A stretch of 64,000 nt of DNA from Porphyrobacter sp. ULC335 (lineage in GTDB: Bacteria; Pseudomonadota; Alphaproteobacteria; Sphingomonadales; Sphingomonadaceae). The DNA lies in contig NZ_CP078091.1 in NCBI RefSeq assembly GCF_025917005.1, positions 2,542,001 through 2,606,000 of the forward strand. The letters are read 5' to 3'. Below the pieces are notes generated by a model. It had not been told where the DNA came from, ran no database searches, and saw nothing but the letters and a program-made list of their open reading frames with translations. Each line of letters opens with the position of its first letter. Position 1 is the stretch's first letter. Positions 8,671-17,755 of the stretch are shown piece by piece. The position numbers were made by a program, and so were the translations under genes.

Positions 8671-11214
8671 ATGACAGGACGGCACCAGATGCGCGCTCTA
8701 GGGCGCAAGAGCGGCGACGATGGCGCGGCAAACACGATTTTGCCCGAAGCGGAAGCTTCGGAGGAGGCACTGGAACTGACCGAAAGCTGGCCCGAGGATG
8801 ATGGCGAGACTGACAGTGCCCCCTCCCCCACACGTTTCGGCTGGCTTGCACCCACGCTGGCTTTGCTGACGATCGCGGGTTGGACCGGGTTCTATGGCTG
8901 GGCGCACCTTGCCGCAATGCAGGCGGGGGCGGCGCCTTCGCAATGGGCAACGTGGATTGTCGCATGGTCTGTGCCTGTCGGCCTGGTCGGAATCGCCTGG
9001 CTTCTCGCGATGCGTTCATCGCGTGCCGAAGCGCAGCGGTTCTCCGCCACGGCTGCAGTGATGAACCGCGAAAGCGCCGCGCTTGAAGCGCGACTGAAGG
9101 TGGTCAACCGGGAACTGAGCCTTGCGCGCGAATTTCTCGCCGCAGAAGCGCGTGATCTCGAAGCGCTGGGGCGGATCGCAGCCGAACGGCTCTCGACCCA
9201 TGCGGGCGAATTGCAGTCGCTGATCGCCACCAATGGCACGCAGGTCGAAAGCATCGCCACTACCAGCGAAACTGCACTCGGCAACATGAACCGGCTGCGT
9301 GATGATTTGCCGGTGATTGCCAACGCCGCGCGCGATGTCGCCAATCAGATCGGCGGCGCAGGGCGCGTGGCCGAAGACCAGCTGGCGCGGCTTTCGGACG
9401 GATTCGAACGCCTTGCAGCGGTGGGCAGCGATAGCGAGGCACAGGTCGCCAAGCTTGGCGAAGGCGTCGGCCAATCGCTGACCGGATTCGAAAGCCAGCT
9501 TGCCCGCATCGAGGCGACGGTGACGCAGCGCTTCACCGCACTTCAGACCGAAGCGGAGGCCTATCGCAACCGTCTCGCCGCGATCGAGGATGAAGCGCTT
9601 TCTGCCTTGCGGATACGGGCAAGCGAAGCGGCCAGCGAAGCCGAACGAATTGCCGGAGGCTTGCAAGAGGCAAGCGAAACCTCCCGCACCCGCTTTGCCG
9701 AGACGATCGCGGCGCTGCATGAAGGTCTCGTCGAAAAGTTGCGGCTGGTCGAAGAGATCGACCGAAGCTCAAGCGCCTCGGCCAGTCAGCGCCTTGTCCT
9801 GCTGCGGGATGAGGCAGTGCGGATCGACAATCAGCTCGCCGCACGCAATCGCGACTTTGACGAGCTGATCGAACAGCGCCAGGCCGCCTTCGAAACGCAC
9901 GAAGCGCAAGCCAGCGAAGTGTTGGCACAGCGGCTCGCCGCGCTGGATGAAGCGCTGGCAGAGCGGCGCGATGCGCAGGTCGCCGAGGTCGAAAAGCTTG
10001 TCGCCCACGGCGAAGCGTTGAGCGCGCGTGCTGCCGAACTTGGCGAGTTGATTGCCCGGATCGATGCCAGCGGCGTGGCTGCGCGCGACAGCCTTGGCAT
10101 GGGGCTCGGAACGCTAACCCAGCAGCTTGCCGAAAAGCGCACGGCGCTCGCCGCGACGGGCGAGCAGATGGCGCAGCTCACTGAAAGCAGCATCCGCCTG
10201 CTCGAAATCCTGCAATCGGGCACAAAGACCTGCCGCGATGATCTGACCGGAGCGATCAGCGGCGCCAACACTGCGCTCGATGATGTCGAAGCGCGCGCGG
10301 GCAAGGTTGAGCTGCTGATGCGGCGCAGCACCGAGGCTGGCAGCGAACTATCGGATTATCTGATCCGCACCCGCGCCGATATTGACGCGGCAGAAATCGC
10401 CATTGCCGGCTTCAAGTCACACCTCGCCGACGAGACCGAAGATGCATTGGCGAGGGTGCAGGGCCTGCGCGGAGGCTTTGCCCGGCTCGCCGAGGAAAGC
10501 GGCGTGCTGGCAGGCCGGACGCAGGACGCATTGCGCGAATCGCTCGCCGGGCTGGAAACGGCGATCACGCAGGCCTTCGCCACGCTGGATGAAGGCGCGC
10601 GCGAGAAGATGCTGGCGCTGGCTGGAGGTCTCGGCGCGGAGGCGGTCGAAGTGCTCGAACGCGCCTTGCGCAACGAGGCAGCAGCCACGCTCGGCAAGCT
10701 GGAGCAGTCCGCGGCCCATGCTTCCGGCGTCGGGCGCGAGGCTGCAATCCAGCTGCGCGACCAGCTGGTCAAGGTCAACGAACTCACCGGCAATCTTGAA
10801 CAGCGGGTTACCCGCGCGCGCGAACTGGCCGAGGAGCAGGTCAACAACGACTTCACCCGGCGCATGGCGCTGATCACAGACAGTTTGAATTCGGCTGCCA
10901 TCGACATCACCAACGCGCTTTCCAGCGAAGTGGCGGACACCGCTTGGGACGCCTACCTCAAGGGTGATCGCGGCATCTTCACCCGCCGCGCGGTGCGTCT
11001 GATCGACAATGGCACCGCGAAGGATATCGCGTCGCTCTACACCGCGGACGAAGGCTTCAAGGCCAATGTCAGCCGCTACATCCACGATTTCGAAGCCATG
11101 CTGCGTCAGACGCTGTCGACCCGTGACGGGCATGTGCTGAGCGTGACGATGCTCGGCTCGGACATGGGCAAGCTCTACGTGACGCTCGCCCAGGCAATCC
11201 AGCGATTCCGTTAG
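8671..11214 (+). CDS. Large membrane-anchored coiled-coil protein
   Basis: About 847 aa. An acidic N-terminal cytoplasmic tail (to about residue 55) is followed by two membrane helices (about 57-77 and 93-113). A very long Glu/Ala/Arg/Leu-rich coiled-coil region of some 600 residues follows. The C-terminal block of about 100 residues (from DTAWDAYLKGDRGIFTRRAV to SDMGKLYVTLAQAIQRFR) resembles the conserved end of alphaproteobacterial proteins often labelled apolipoprotein- or kinesin-like. No nucleotide-binding motif is visible. I prefer the ATG at 8671, preceded by GAGGTG; an ATG at 8659 adds four residues. A structural or envelope-organising role is a guess. Its stop shares the tetranucleotide TTAG with the convergent DUF1467 gene. 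Confidence 0.8.
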   Translation: MTGRHQMRALGRKSGDDGAANTILPEAEASEEALELTESWPEDDGETDSAPSPTRFGWLAPTLALLTIAGWTGFYGWAHLAAMQAGAAPSQWATWIVAWSVPVGLVGIAWLLAMRSSRAEAQRFSATAAVMNRESAALEARLKVVNRELSLAREFLAAEARDLEALGRIAAERLSTHAGELQSLIATNGTQVESIATTSETALGNMNRLRDDLPVIANAARDVANQIGGAGRVAEDQLARLSDGFERLAAVGSDSEAQVAKLGEGVGQSLTGFESQLARIEATVTQRFTALQTEAEAYRNRLAAIEDEALSALRIRASEAASEAERIAGGLQEASETSRTRFAETIAALHEGLVEKLRLVEEIDRSSSASASQRLVLLRDEAVRIDNQLAARNRDFDELIEQRQAAFETHEAQASEVLAQRLAALDEALAERRDAQVAEVEKLVAHGEALSARAAELGELIARIDASGVAARDSLGMGLGTLTQQLAEKRTALAATGEQMAQLTESSIRLLEILQSGTKTCRDDLTGAISGANTALDDVEARAGKVELLMRRSTEAGSELSDYLIRTRADIDAAEIAIAGFKSHLADETEDALARVQGLRGGFARLAEESGVLAGRTQDALRESLAGLETAITQAFATLDEGAREKMLALAGGLGAEAVEVLERALRNEAAATLGKLEQSAAHASGVGREAAIQLRDQLVKVNELTGNLEQRVTRARELAEEQVNNDFTRRMALITDSLNSAAIDITNALSSEVADTAWDAYLKGDRGIFTRRAVRLIDNGTAKDIASLYTADEGFKANVSRYIHDFEAMLRQTLSTRDGHVLSVTMLGSDMGKLYVTLAQAIQRFR

Positions 11215-11486
11215 GACCCAGGCGGCTTGGGCAGGAAATCGATGTCGGCGGCGGTGATCCAGCCATAGTTGTAATTGGCGAGGAACAGCGCGGTGAGCAC
11301 GGCGGCAATCACCGTCGCACGCAGTGCAAGCCGAGCCGGACGGAAGTTGACGGGCGCGCTCTCCGCCTGTCCGGGCACCTTGGCTTGCCCCGCTTCGTCC
11401 GCCGTGCGCACGCCAAAGGGTAGCATGACAAACGCGCTCATGACCCAGAACAGGAAGTAGATCGCCGCAATCGAGGTGATCTGCAT
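11211..11486 (-). CDS. DUF1467 family membrane protein
   Basis: A 91-aa inner-membrane protein with two helices, about residues 4-25 (TSIAAIYFLFWVMSAFVMLP) and about 54-71 (LALRATVIAAVLTALFLA). It matches my memory of the alphaproteobacterial DUF1467 family: MQITSIAAIYFLFWV start, FVMLPFGVRT after the first helix, and an NYNYGW-type motif after the second. Function unknown. The start overlaps the rnj stop by one base (TGATG). It is the last gene of the nuo-birA-coaX-rnj unit. Confidence 0.85.
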   Translation of the reverse strand: MQITSIAAIYFLFWVMSAFVMLPFGVRTADEAGQAKVPGQAESAPVNFRPARLALRATVIAAVLTALFLANYNYGWITAADIDFLPKPPGS

Positions 11487-13141
11487 CAGGCGGCCGCCCC
11501 CGGCATCACCACCCGCACCTGCGGCTTCTTGCCGGACCAGCGCTGTGCGGCGCGGCGGGCGGCAAGGCGCGCAGCCTCGCGGATCGCGGATTCGTCACGC
11601 GCATCGCGGCCCTTGAGGCGGTTGATGGCAGTGAGCACATCACCCGCCGCTTCCGCGAGGAAATCGGGCAGGTCTTCATCGAGCGGCAGGCCAATCGCTT
11701 CGATCATCGGCTTTGCTCCGCGCGCCAGCACCACGACCAACACGCCATCGCCAGAGATGCGGCGGCGCATGGCAATCGCCTCACCATCAGCGGGCGCGAT
11801 GATGTCGCCATCCAGCACCAGACGGCCCGCGCGCACCTCGGCCACCTTGCCCGGCTTGCCCGGAGCAAGGCGCACCAGATCGCCGTTCTTCTGCACAATC
11901 TGCGAAGGAATGCCGCTGGCCTTCCCGACGCGGGCCTGTTCGGCCATGTGGCGGATTTCGCCGTGGACCGGCACGAGGATTTCAGGCTTGAGCCAGCTGT
12001 AGAGCGCCTCCAGCTCCGGCCGCCCGGGGTGGCCAGACACGTGGATCAGGGCCTGTCGGTCAGTCACCATCTGGATGCCGCGCGCCGCCAGCTGGTTCTG
12101 GATCTTGCCGATGGGGATTTCATTCCCCGGAATCTGGCGCGAGGAGAACAGCACGACATCGCCGGCAACCAGCTCGATCGGGTGGTTCATATCCGCCATC
12201 CGGCCCAGCGCTGCACGCGGTTCGCCCTGTCCACCGGTGGCGATGATCAGCACCTCTCCGCGCGGCAGGCCCATCGCCGTGTCGAAATCGACCGGCTTGG
12301 GAAAATCGGCGAGGTAGCCATTATCCTGCGCCACCTCGATGATCCTATCGAGCGAGCGGCCCGCAACACACAGCTTCCGCCCCGTCTCGCGCGCAACCTC
12401 GCCCAGCGTCTGGAGGCGCGCGACGTTGCTGGCGAAGGTGGTAACCACCACACGCTTGCCGGTGTGGCGCGCCACTTCCTCCATCAGCGCGCGGTGCACC
12501 GCACCTTCGCTGCCCGATGGGTTGGGATTGAACACATTGGTCGAATCGCACACCAGCGCGAGCACGCCTTCGTCGCCGATTTCGCGGAGCTCTTCTTCGG
12601 TGGTCGGCTCGCCGATGATCGGTTCGTCATCGAGCTTCCAGTCACCCGTGTGGAAGATGCGGCCGTGCGGCGTGTCGATCAGCAGCGCGTTGCCTTCGGC
12701 AATTGAGTGCGCCAGCGGCAGATAGGTGATGTTGAACGGACCGATCTCGATCTCGCCGTGGTCTTCCTCGATGATGTTGATCTCGACCTGGCCGAGCAGC
12801 CCGGCCTCTTCAAGCTTGCGCGCCACCAGATCGGCCGTGAACGGCGTCGCATAGAGCGGCACGCCAAGCTCGCCCGCGAAATAGGGCACTGCGCCGATGT
12901 GATCCTCGTGCGCATGGGTGAGCACGATGGCGAGCAGATCCTTGCGCCGTTCCTCGATGAAATCGAGATCGGCGAAAACCAGTTCGACGCCGGGATATTC
13001 ATTGCCCGAGAAGGTCATGCCCAGATCGACCATGATCCATTTGCCCTGACAGCCATAGAGATTGACGTTCATGCCAATCTCCCCCGATCCGCCAAGCGCA
13101 AGGAACAGCAATTCGTTTTCGGGGGTGAAATCGTTCTTCAA
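11486..13141 (-). CDS. rnj: Ribonuclease J
   Basis: Metallo-beta-lactamase/beta-CASP ribonuclease with 5'-3' exonuclease and endonuclease activity in RNA maturation and decay. The metal-binding signature THAHEDHIGA is present, followed by the beta-CASP region (VVVTTFASNVARLQTLGEVA, then SGHPGRPELEALYSWLKP). The C-terminal domain contains a basic RRISGDGVLVVVL-type segment. I use the TTG at 13141, giving 551 aa that begin MKNDFTPENELLFLALGG, because homologues start close to the ELLFLALGGSGEIGMN block. An ATG at 13210, inside the end of coaX, would add 23 unconserved residues. Presence beside RNase E at 44 kb means this cell has both main bacterial decay nucleases. Confidence 0.93.
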   Translation of the reverse strand: MKNDFTPENELLFLALGGSGEIGMNVNLYGCQGKWIMVDLGMTFSGNEYPGVELVFADLDFIEERRKDLLAIVLTHAHEDHIGAVPYFAGELGVPLYATPFTADLVARKLEEAGLLGQVEINIIEEDHGEIEIGPFNITYLPLAHSIAEGNALLIDTPHGRIFHTGDWKLDDEPIIGEPTTEEELREIGDEGVLALVCDSTNVFNPNPSGSEGAVHRALMEEVARHTGKRVVVTTFASNVARLQTLGEVARETGRKLCVAGRSLDRIIEVAQDNGYLADFPKPVDFDTAMGLPRGEVLIIATGGQGEPRAALGRMADMNHPIELVAGDVVLFSSRQIPGNEIPIGKIQNQLAARGIQMVTDRQALIHVSGHPGRPELEALYSWLKPEILVPVHGEIRHMAEQARVGKASGIPSQIVQKNGDLVRLAPGKPGKVAEVRAGRLVLDGDIIAPADGEAIAMRRRISGDGVLVVVLARGAKPMIEAIGLPLDEDLPDFLAEAAGDVLTAINRLKGRDARDESAIREAARLAARRAAQRWSGKKPQVRVVMPGAAA

Positions 13142-13169
13142 GGGTTTTCCGGTTCTGTCAGAGAGGAAG

Positions 13170-13964
13170 TCAGGCAGCTTCGGCCTGACGGGCAAGGATG
13201 GCGAGGCCATCGAGTGTCAGGTCGGCATCGACGTGATCGAAGATTTCGGTCGCGTCATCGAACAATATGGCGAGCCCGCCGGTGGCTACAACCTTTGCCG
13301 GGCGGCCGATTTCGGCTTTCATCTTGGCAACCATGCCTTCCATCATCGCGACGTAGCCCCAGAACACACCGATCAGCATCTGGTCTTCGGTGTTCCGGCC
13401 GATCACGCTGCGGCTCGCGGGTGCCTTGATCGCGATGCGCGGAAGCTTGGCGGTCTTGCCGACAAGCGCATCGAGCGAGAGGTTGATCCCCGGCGCGATC
13501 GATCCGCCCTTGTAGGCGCCGGTGAAATCGACCGCTTCGAACTTGGTTGCGGTGCCGAAGTCGACGATAATGAGGTCGCCGCCATATTTGTGGTGCGCGG
13601 CAAGGATGTTGAGCGCGCGGTCTGCGCCGAGCGAAGACGGCTGGTCGACATCGATCTCGAAGCGCCAACGGGCGGCGCCCTGCCCGGCGAACATCGGTGT
13701 GATGCCGAAATACTTCTCGCACAGCACGGTGAGATTGTGATCGGCGCGCGGGACGACCGAAGCGACGACGATCCGGGTGATGTCCGAGCGTTCGAACCCT
13801 TCGATCTTCAGCAATTGGAGCAGCCACACGGCGTATTCATCACCCGTCCGGCGCGGATCGGTGGCGATGCGCCAGCGCGCGCGAATGGTATGCGTGCCGT
13901 CCTCGTCGTAGGAGAACAGCGCGAAGACGACATTGGTGTTCCCGACATCGGCGGCGAGCAGCAT
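13170..13964 (-). CDS. coaX: Type III pantothenate kinase
   Basis: A 264-aa kinase for the first step of coenzyme A synthesis. Type III (CoaX) motifs are clear: [12 protein letters not shown] at residues 6-17, the pantothenate-binding GADRA motif, and [12 protein letters not shown] with the second phosphate-binding part. [11 protein letters not shown] also matches the family. The gene starts one base inside the birA stop (TGATG). The birA-coaX-rnj order downstream of nuoN is common in alphaproteobacteria as I recall. Confidence 0.95.
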   Translation of the reverse strand: MLLAADVGNTNVVFALFSYDEDGTHTIRARWRIATDPRRTGDEYAVWLLQLLKIEGFERSDITRIVVASVVPRADHNLTVLCEKYFGITPMFAGQGAARWRFEIDVDQPSSLGADRALNILAAHHKYGGDLIIVDFGTATKFEAVDFTGAYKGGSIAPGINLSLDALVGKTAKLPRIAIKAPASRSVIGRNTEDQMLIGVFWGYVAMMEGMVAKMKAEIGRPAKVVATGGLAILFDDATEIFDHVDADLTLDGLAILARQAEAA

Positions 13965-14701
13965 CAGGTGGTTCCTTCAGCAATCAGTGAAACGTCGCCC
14001 GCGTGGATAGTTTGTGTCTCACCATTATCCAAGCGCAGCCGCAAAGCACCGGTCGGGTCGAGCCCCGCAAACGTGCCGTGCAGCGCGGCGCCCTCGCCGG
14101 TGTTGACCGACAGGGGGCTACCGATTGGATGGGCGGCGGTACTCCAGCGCGCGATCAGGGCGGAGAGACTTTCCCGACGCCAGCGAGCGAGCTGCTCTGC
14201 AAAAAGCGGCGCAAGGAAGGTCAGCGCGTAGCCCGGATCGGCATCATACTTGGAGTTAAGCGCCGAAATGCACGCGGTCGCCCGCCCCTCGATCTGCGGC
14301 GCGAAGGCGATGTTGATGCCGATCCCGGCGACGATCACGTCGTTGCACCGTTCCAGCAGGATGCCTGCGACTTTGGCCCCGCGCACCAGCACATCATTGG
14401 GCCATTTGAGCATCACATTGCGGTGGTCGCTGATCATCAGCGAATTCGTGACGTGCTGATGCACTGCCAGGCCGATCACCAGCGCCAGCGTTTGTGCCGG
14501 GGGATCGCCCTCGGCCAGATTGACCACGGTGCTTGCATAGAGATTGCCCGGCGGACTCACCCAGGCACGGCCGCTGCGCCCCTTGCCACCGGTCTGCGTT
14601 TCCGCGCGCAGCCAGGTGCCGTCCGGAATGCCCTCACCCGCCCGCAAGCGCGCGACAAGATCGGCGTTTGTGGAACCGGTGGTTGCGACAGTCTCGATCA
14701 A
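13964..14701 (-). CDS. birA: Biotin--[acetyl-CoA-carboxylase] ligase without repressor domain
   Basis: A 245-aa biotin protein ligase that makes biotinyl-AMP and transfers biotin to acetyl-CoA carboxylase and similar carriers. It has the ligand loop [12 protein letters not shown], the KWPNDVL motif and GIGINIAF, and a short C-terminal SH3-like domain. There is no N-terminal helix-turn-helix, so it should not act as a BirA-type repressor. The start codon is TTG at 14701, overlapping the nuoN stop in the string TTGA; the resulting start [12 protein letters not shown] aligns with the family. Confidence 0.94.
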   Translation of the reverse strand: MIETVATTGSTNADLVARLRAGEGIPDGTWLRAETQTGGKGRSGRAWVSPPGNLYASTVVNLAEGDPPAQTLALVIGLAVHQHVTNSLMISDHRNVMLKWPNDVLVRGAKVAGILLERCNDVIVAGIGINIAFAPQIEGRATACISALNSKYDADPGYALTFLAPLFAEQLARWRRESLSALIARWSTAAHPIGSPLSVNTGEGAALHGTFAGLDPTGALRLRLDNGETQTIHAGDVSLIAEGTT

Positions 14702-16176
14702 GGAACGAGGAACAGCGAGGCCGCAGCCTTGTCAGCCAGATCGGTCAGCGACGGGGTGAGCAGGTAACCCAATGGCGAGATGATCAGCGCCGTCAGCCCC
14801 AGCAGAACCCAGTGCGCCGCGCCGCTCTTGCCGGTGACGACGCCTGCGGGTTCATCGAAGAACATCACCTTGACGAATGTGATGTAGTAGAACGCGCCGA
14901 TCACGCTCGCGGCGATGGCGATGGCGCCGAACACCACAAGCCCGGCCTCAATGGTCGCCTGGAACACCACGAACTTGCTGTAGAACCCGAGCAGCGGCGG
15001 AATGCCGGCGAGGCTGAACATGAACAGCAGCAGGGCCCAGGCGATGGCCGGACGGGTCACGGACAGGCCGCGAATGTCAGCGAAAGTTTCAAACAGCGTC
15101 CCATCCTCGCCGCGCAGCATCAGCAGCGCGACAAAGCTGCCGAGGCTCATCGCGACGTAGATGAACAGGTAAACAAGCATCGCGCTCGCCCCGTCCACAT
15201 TCGCCACCGCGAGGCCGAGCAGGATGAAGCCGACATTATTGATCGAGGAATAGGCGAGCAGCCGCTTCAGGTTCTCCTGCCCGATGGCTCCCAATGCACC
15301 GAAGATGATCGATGCCAAGGCCATGAACATCACGATCTGCTGCCAAGCGGCAACTTGCGCGCCGAACACCTCGAACACCACGCGCGCGGTCAGCGCCACG
15401 GCGGCCACCTTGGGCGCGGTCGAGAAGAAGGCGGTGACCGGGGTCGGCGCGCCTTCGTAGACGTCGGGTGTCCACATGTGGAACGGGACAGCGCTGATCT
15501 TGAAGGCGAGGCCCGAGAGGACAAAAATTACGCCGAACAGTGCGCCTGTGCCCATCTCGCCGGTGAGGCCTTCGCGAACGGCGGTGAAGGCAGTGCCGCC
15601 GGTAAAGCCGTAAAGCAGGCTCATCCCGTAAAGCAGGATGCCCGAGGCCAGCGCGCCGAGCACGAAGTACTTCAGCCCCGCCTCGCCAGAACGCGTGTCG
15701 CGGCGCAGGATCGCGGCCAGCACGTAAGAGGTCAGACTGGTCAGCTCCAGACCAAGGTAAAGCGACATGAAGTCATTGGCCGAAACCATGATGCTCATGC
15801 CGACGGCCGAGAACAGGATCAGCACCGGATATTCCGCGCGCATCCCGCGCTCGGCACCCGCTGACGGGCCATCGAAGAATGCGGGCGCAATGATCAGTGC
15901 GCCAATCGCGGAGAGGTAGATCAGCGCCTTGGCGAACAGCGCGAAGCTGTCGATCTTGAGCAGGCCTTCGAATGCGAGGGTGGCAGGGCCGTCCGTGCCG
16001 AAGTGCAGGCCGGGCACCAGCAGGAACCCTGAGCCGAACAGCGCTGCTGCGGCGGCGATGGCGATCAGGCGCGCGGCCTTGTCTCCGCCCCATGCGGCGA
16101 CCAGCAACAGCGCAAGCCCCACGCCGCTCAGCAGCAATTCAGGGATGATGAGCGCGAAGGAGTGAGCGAAATCCAT
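14698..16176 (-). CDS. nuoN: NADH-quinone oxidoreductase subunit N
   Basis: A 492-aa antiporter-like membrane subunit of respiratory Complex I with about 14 helices, one of the three proton-pumping modules (L, M, N). The Proton_antipo_M region includes FHMWTPDVYEGAPTPVTAFF and the lysine-bearing QENLKRLLAYSSINNVGF. The ATG overlaps the nuoM stop by one base (TGATG). Confidence 0.97.
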   Translation of the reverse strand: MDFAHSFALIIPELLLSGVGLALLLVAAWGGDKAARLIAIAAAAALFGSGFLLVPGLHFGTDGPATLAFEGLLKIDSFALFAKALIYLSAIGALIIAPAFFDGPSAGAERGMRAEYPVLILFSAVGMSIMVSANDFMSLYLGLELTSLTSYVLAAILRRDTRSGEAGLKYFVLGALASGILLYGMSLLYGFTGGTAFTAVREGLTGEMGTGALFGVIFVLSGLAFKISAVPFHMWTPDVYEGAPTPVTAFFSTAPKVAAVALTARVVFEVFGAQVAAWQQIVMFMALASIIFGALGAIGQENLKRLLAYSSINNVGFILLGLAVANVDGASAMLVYLFIYVAMSLGSFVALLMLRGEDGTLFETFADIRGLSVTRPAIAWALLLFMFSLAGIPPLLGFYSKFVVFQATIEAGLVVFGAIAIAASVIGAFYYITFVKVMFFDEPAGVVTGKSGAAHWVLLGLTALIISPLGYLLTPSLTDLADKAAASLFLVP

Positions 16177-17741
16177 CAGTGCGCGCCCTCCTCGGCGCTC
16201 GAATGATCCATGCCCTCGTGGTGCGGCAAAGCGTTCGCCGCCGCCTCGCGCGGGGTGCCGGGAGCAAGCCGGGCGTCGCCCTCCGGAGCGGCGGCCGCAA
16301 GTCGCGCGTCAAGCACGGCAATATCGGCGCGCATCGGGGCGAGGAAGCTTTCGGGGTAAACGCCCATCCACAGCACGGCAGCGGCAATGGGGGCCATCAT
16401 GATCCACTCGCGGGCGGAAATGTCGCGCATGGCCGCAGCGTCCTCGTTCACCTGACCGCCAAACGCCACGCGGCGGTAGAGGTAGAGCATATAGGCCGCG
16501 CCCAGAATGATGCCCGTGGTGCAGATCAGCGCCACAGTGCTCGAGGTCTGGTAGATGCCCGCCAGCGACAGGAACTCGCCGACAAAGCCGCTGGTGCCCG
16601 GCAGGCCGATGCTCGCCATGGTGAACAGCAGGAAAAACAGCGCATAATAGGGCATGTTGATTGCCAGCCCGCCATAACGCGCGATCTCGCGGGTGTGGAG
16701 ACGGTCGTAAATCACGCCCACGCACAGGAACAGCGCGCCCGAGACAAGGCCGTGCGACAGCATGACGATCATCGCGCCTTCCAGCCCCTGCACGTTGAAG
16801 GCGAACAGGCCCACGGTGACAATCGCCATGTGCGCGACCGACGAATAGGCGATGAGCTTCTTCATGTCGGACTGCACCAGCGCCACCAGCGAGGTATAGA
16901 CCACCGCGATCATCGACAGCGCGAAGACCAGCCACGCGAACTGCGCGGACGCTTCGGGGAACATCGGAAGGCTGAAGCGGATGAAGCCATAACCGCCCAG
17001 CTTCAGCAGCACGCCTGCAAGGATTACCGAACCTGCGGTCGGCGCCTGCACGTGCGCATCGGGCAGCCAGGTGTGCAGCGGCCACATCGGCACCTTCACA
17101 GCAAAGCTGGCGAAGAAGGCCAGCCACAGCCATGTCTGCGCCTCGGCAAGGAAGGGATATTGCATCAGCGTCGGGATGTCGGACGTGTTCGCTTCGGCGA
17201 CCATCCAGAACATCGCGATCAGCATCAGCACCGATCCGAACAGGGTGTAGAGGAAGAATTTGTAGCTCGCGTAAATGCGGTTGTCCCCACCCCACACGCC
17301 GATGATCAGATACATCGGGATCAGGCCCGCCTCGAAGAAGACGTAGAACAGGAACAGGTCCTGCGCCGCGAAGGTGCCGATCATCAGCACTTCCATGAAC
17401 AGGAACGCGGCCATGTATTCGCCAACGCGCTTGGTGACCGATTCCCAGCTGGCAAGGATACAGACCGGCATCAGGAAGACGCTGAGCATGATCAGCATCA
17501 GCGCGATCCCGTCGATGCCCAGCGCATAGTTGAAGCCGGCAAACAGTTCGGCCCGCTCGGTGAATTGCCACTGGGGCCCGCCGATCTGGTAGTTCGACCA
17601 CAGGATCACGCCGAGCACGAAGGTGACAAGCGTCGCCCCGAGCGCGATCCAGCGTGCGGCGTTGGCGCCCGAAAACAGGCACGCCGCCGCGCCGGCCAGC
17701 GGCACGAGCATCATCAGCGACAGGATGGGAAGGCCTTCCAT
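16176..17741 (-). CDS. nuoM: NADH-quinone oxidoreductase subunit M
   Basis: A 521-aa antiporter-like Complex I subunit. Conserved features are the glutamate-bearing helix around [40 protein letters not shown], and MKKLIAYSSVAHMAIV. The C-terminal tail is hydrophilic (EGDARLAPGTPREAAANALP) and rich in His and Glu at the very end. It lies 14 bp downstream of nuoL. Confidence 0.97.
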   Translation of the reverse strand: MEGLPILSLMMLVPLAGAAACLFSGANAARWIALGATLVTFVLGVILWSNYQIGGPQWQFTERAELFAGFNYALGIDGIALMLIMLSVFLMPVCILASWESVTKRVGEYMAAFLFMEVLMIGTFAAQDLFLFYVFFEAGLIPMYLIIGVWGGDNRIYASYKFFLYTLFGSVLMLIAMFWMVAEANTSDIPTLMQYPFLAEAQTWLWLAFFASFAVKVPMWPLHTWLPDAHVQAPTAGSVILAGVLLKLGGYGFIRFSLPMFPEASAQFAWLVFALSMIAVVYTSLVALVQSDMKKLIAYSSVAHMAIVTVGLFAFNVQGLEGAMIVMLSHGLVSGALFLCVGVIYDRLHTREIARYGGLAINMPYYALFFLLFTMASIGLPGTSGFVGEFLSLAGIYQTSSTVALICTTGIILGAAYMLYLYRRVAFGGQVNEDAAAMRDISAREWIMMAPIAAAVLWMGVYPESFLAPMRADIAVLDARLAAAAPEGDARLAPGTPREAAANALPHHEGMDHSSAEEGAH

Positions 17742-17755
17742 TACGAAGCGCGCTC

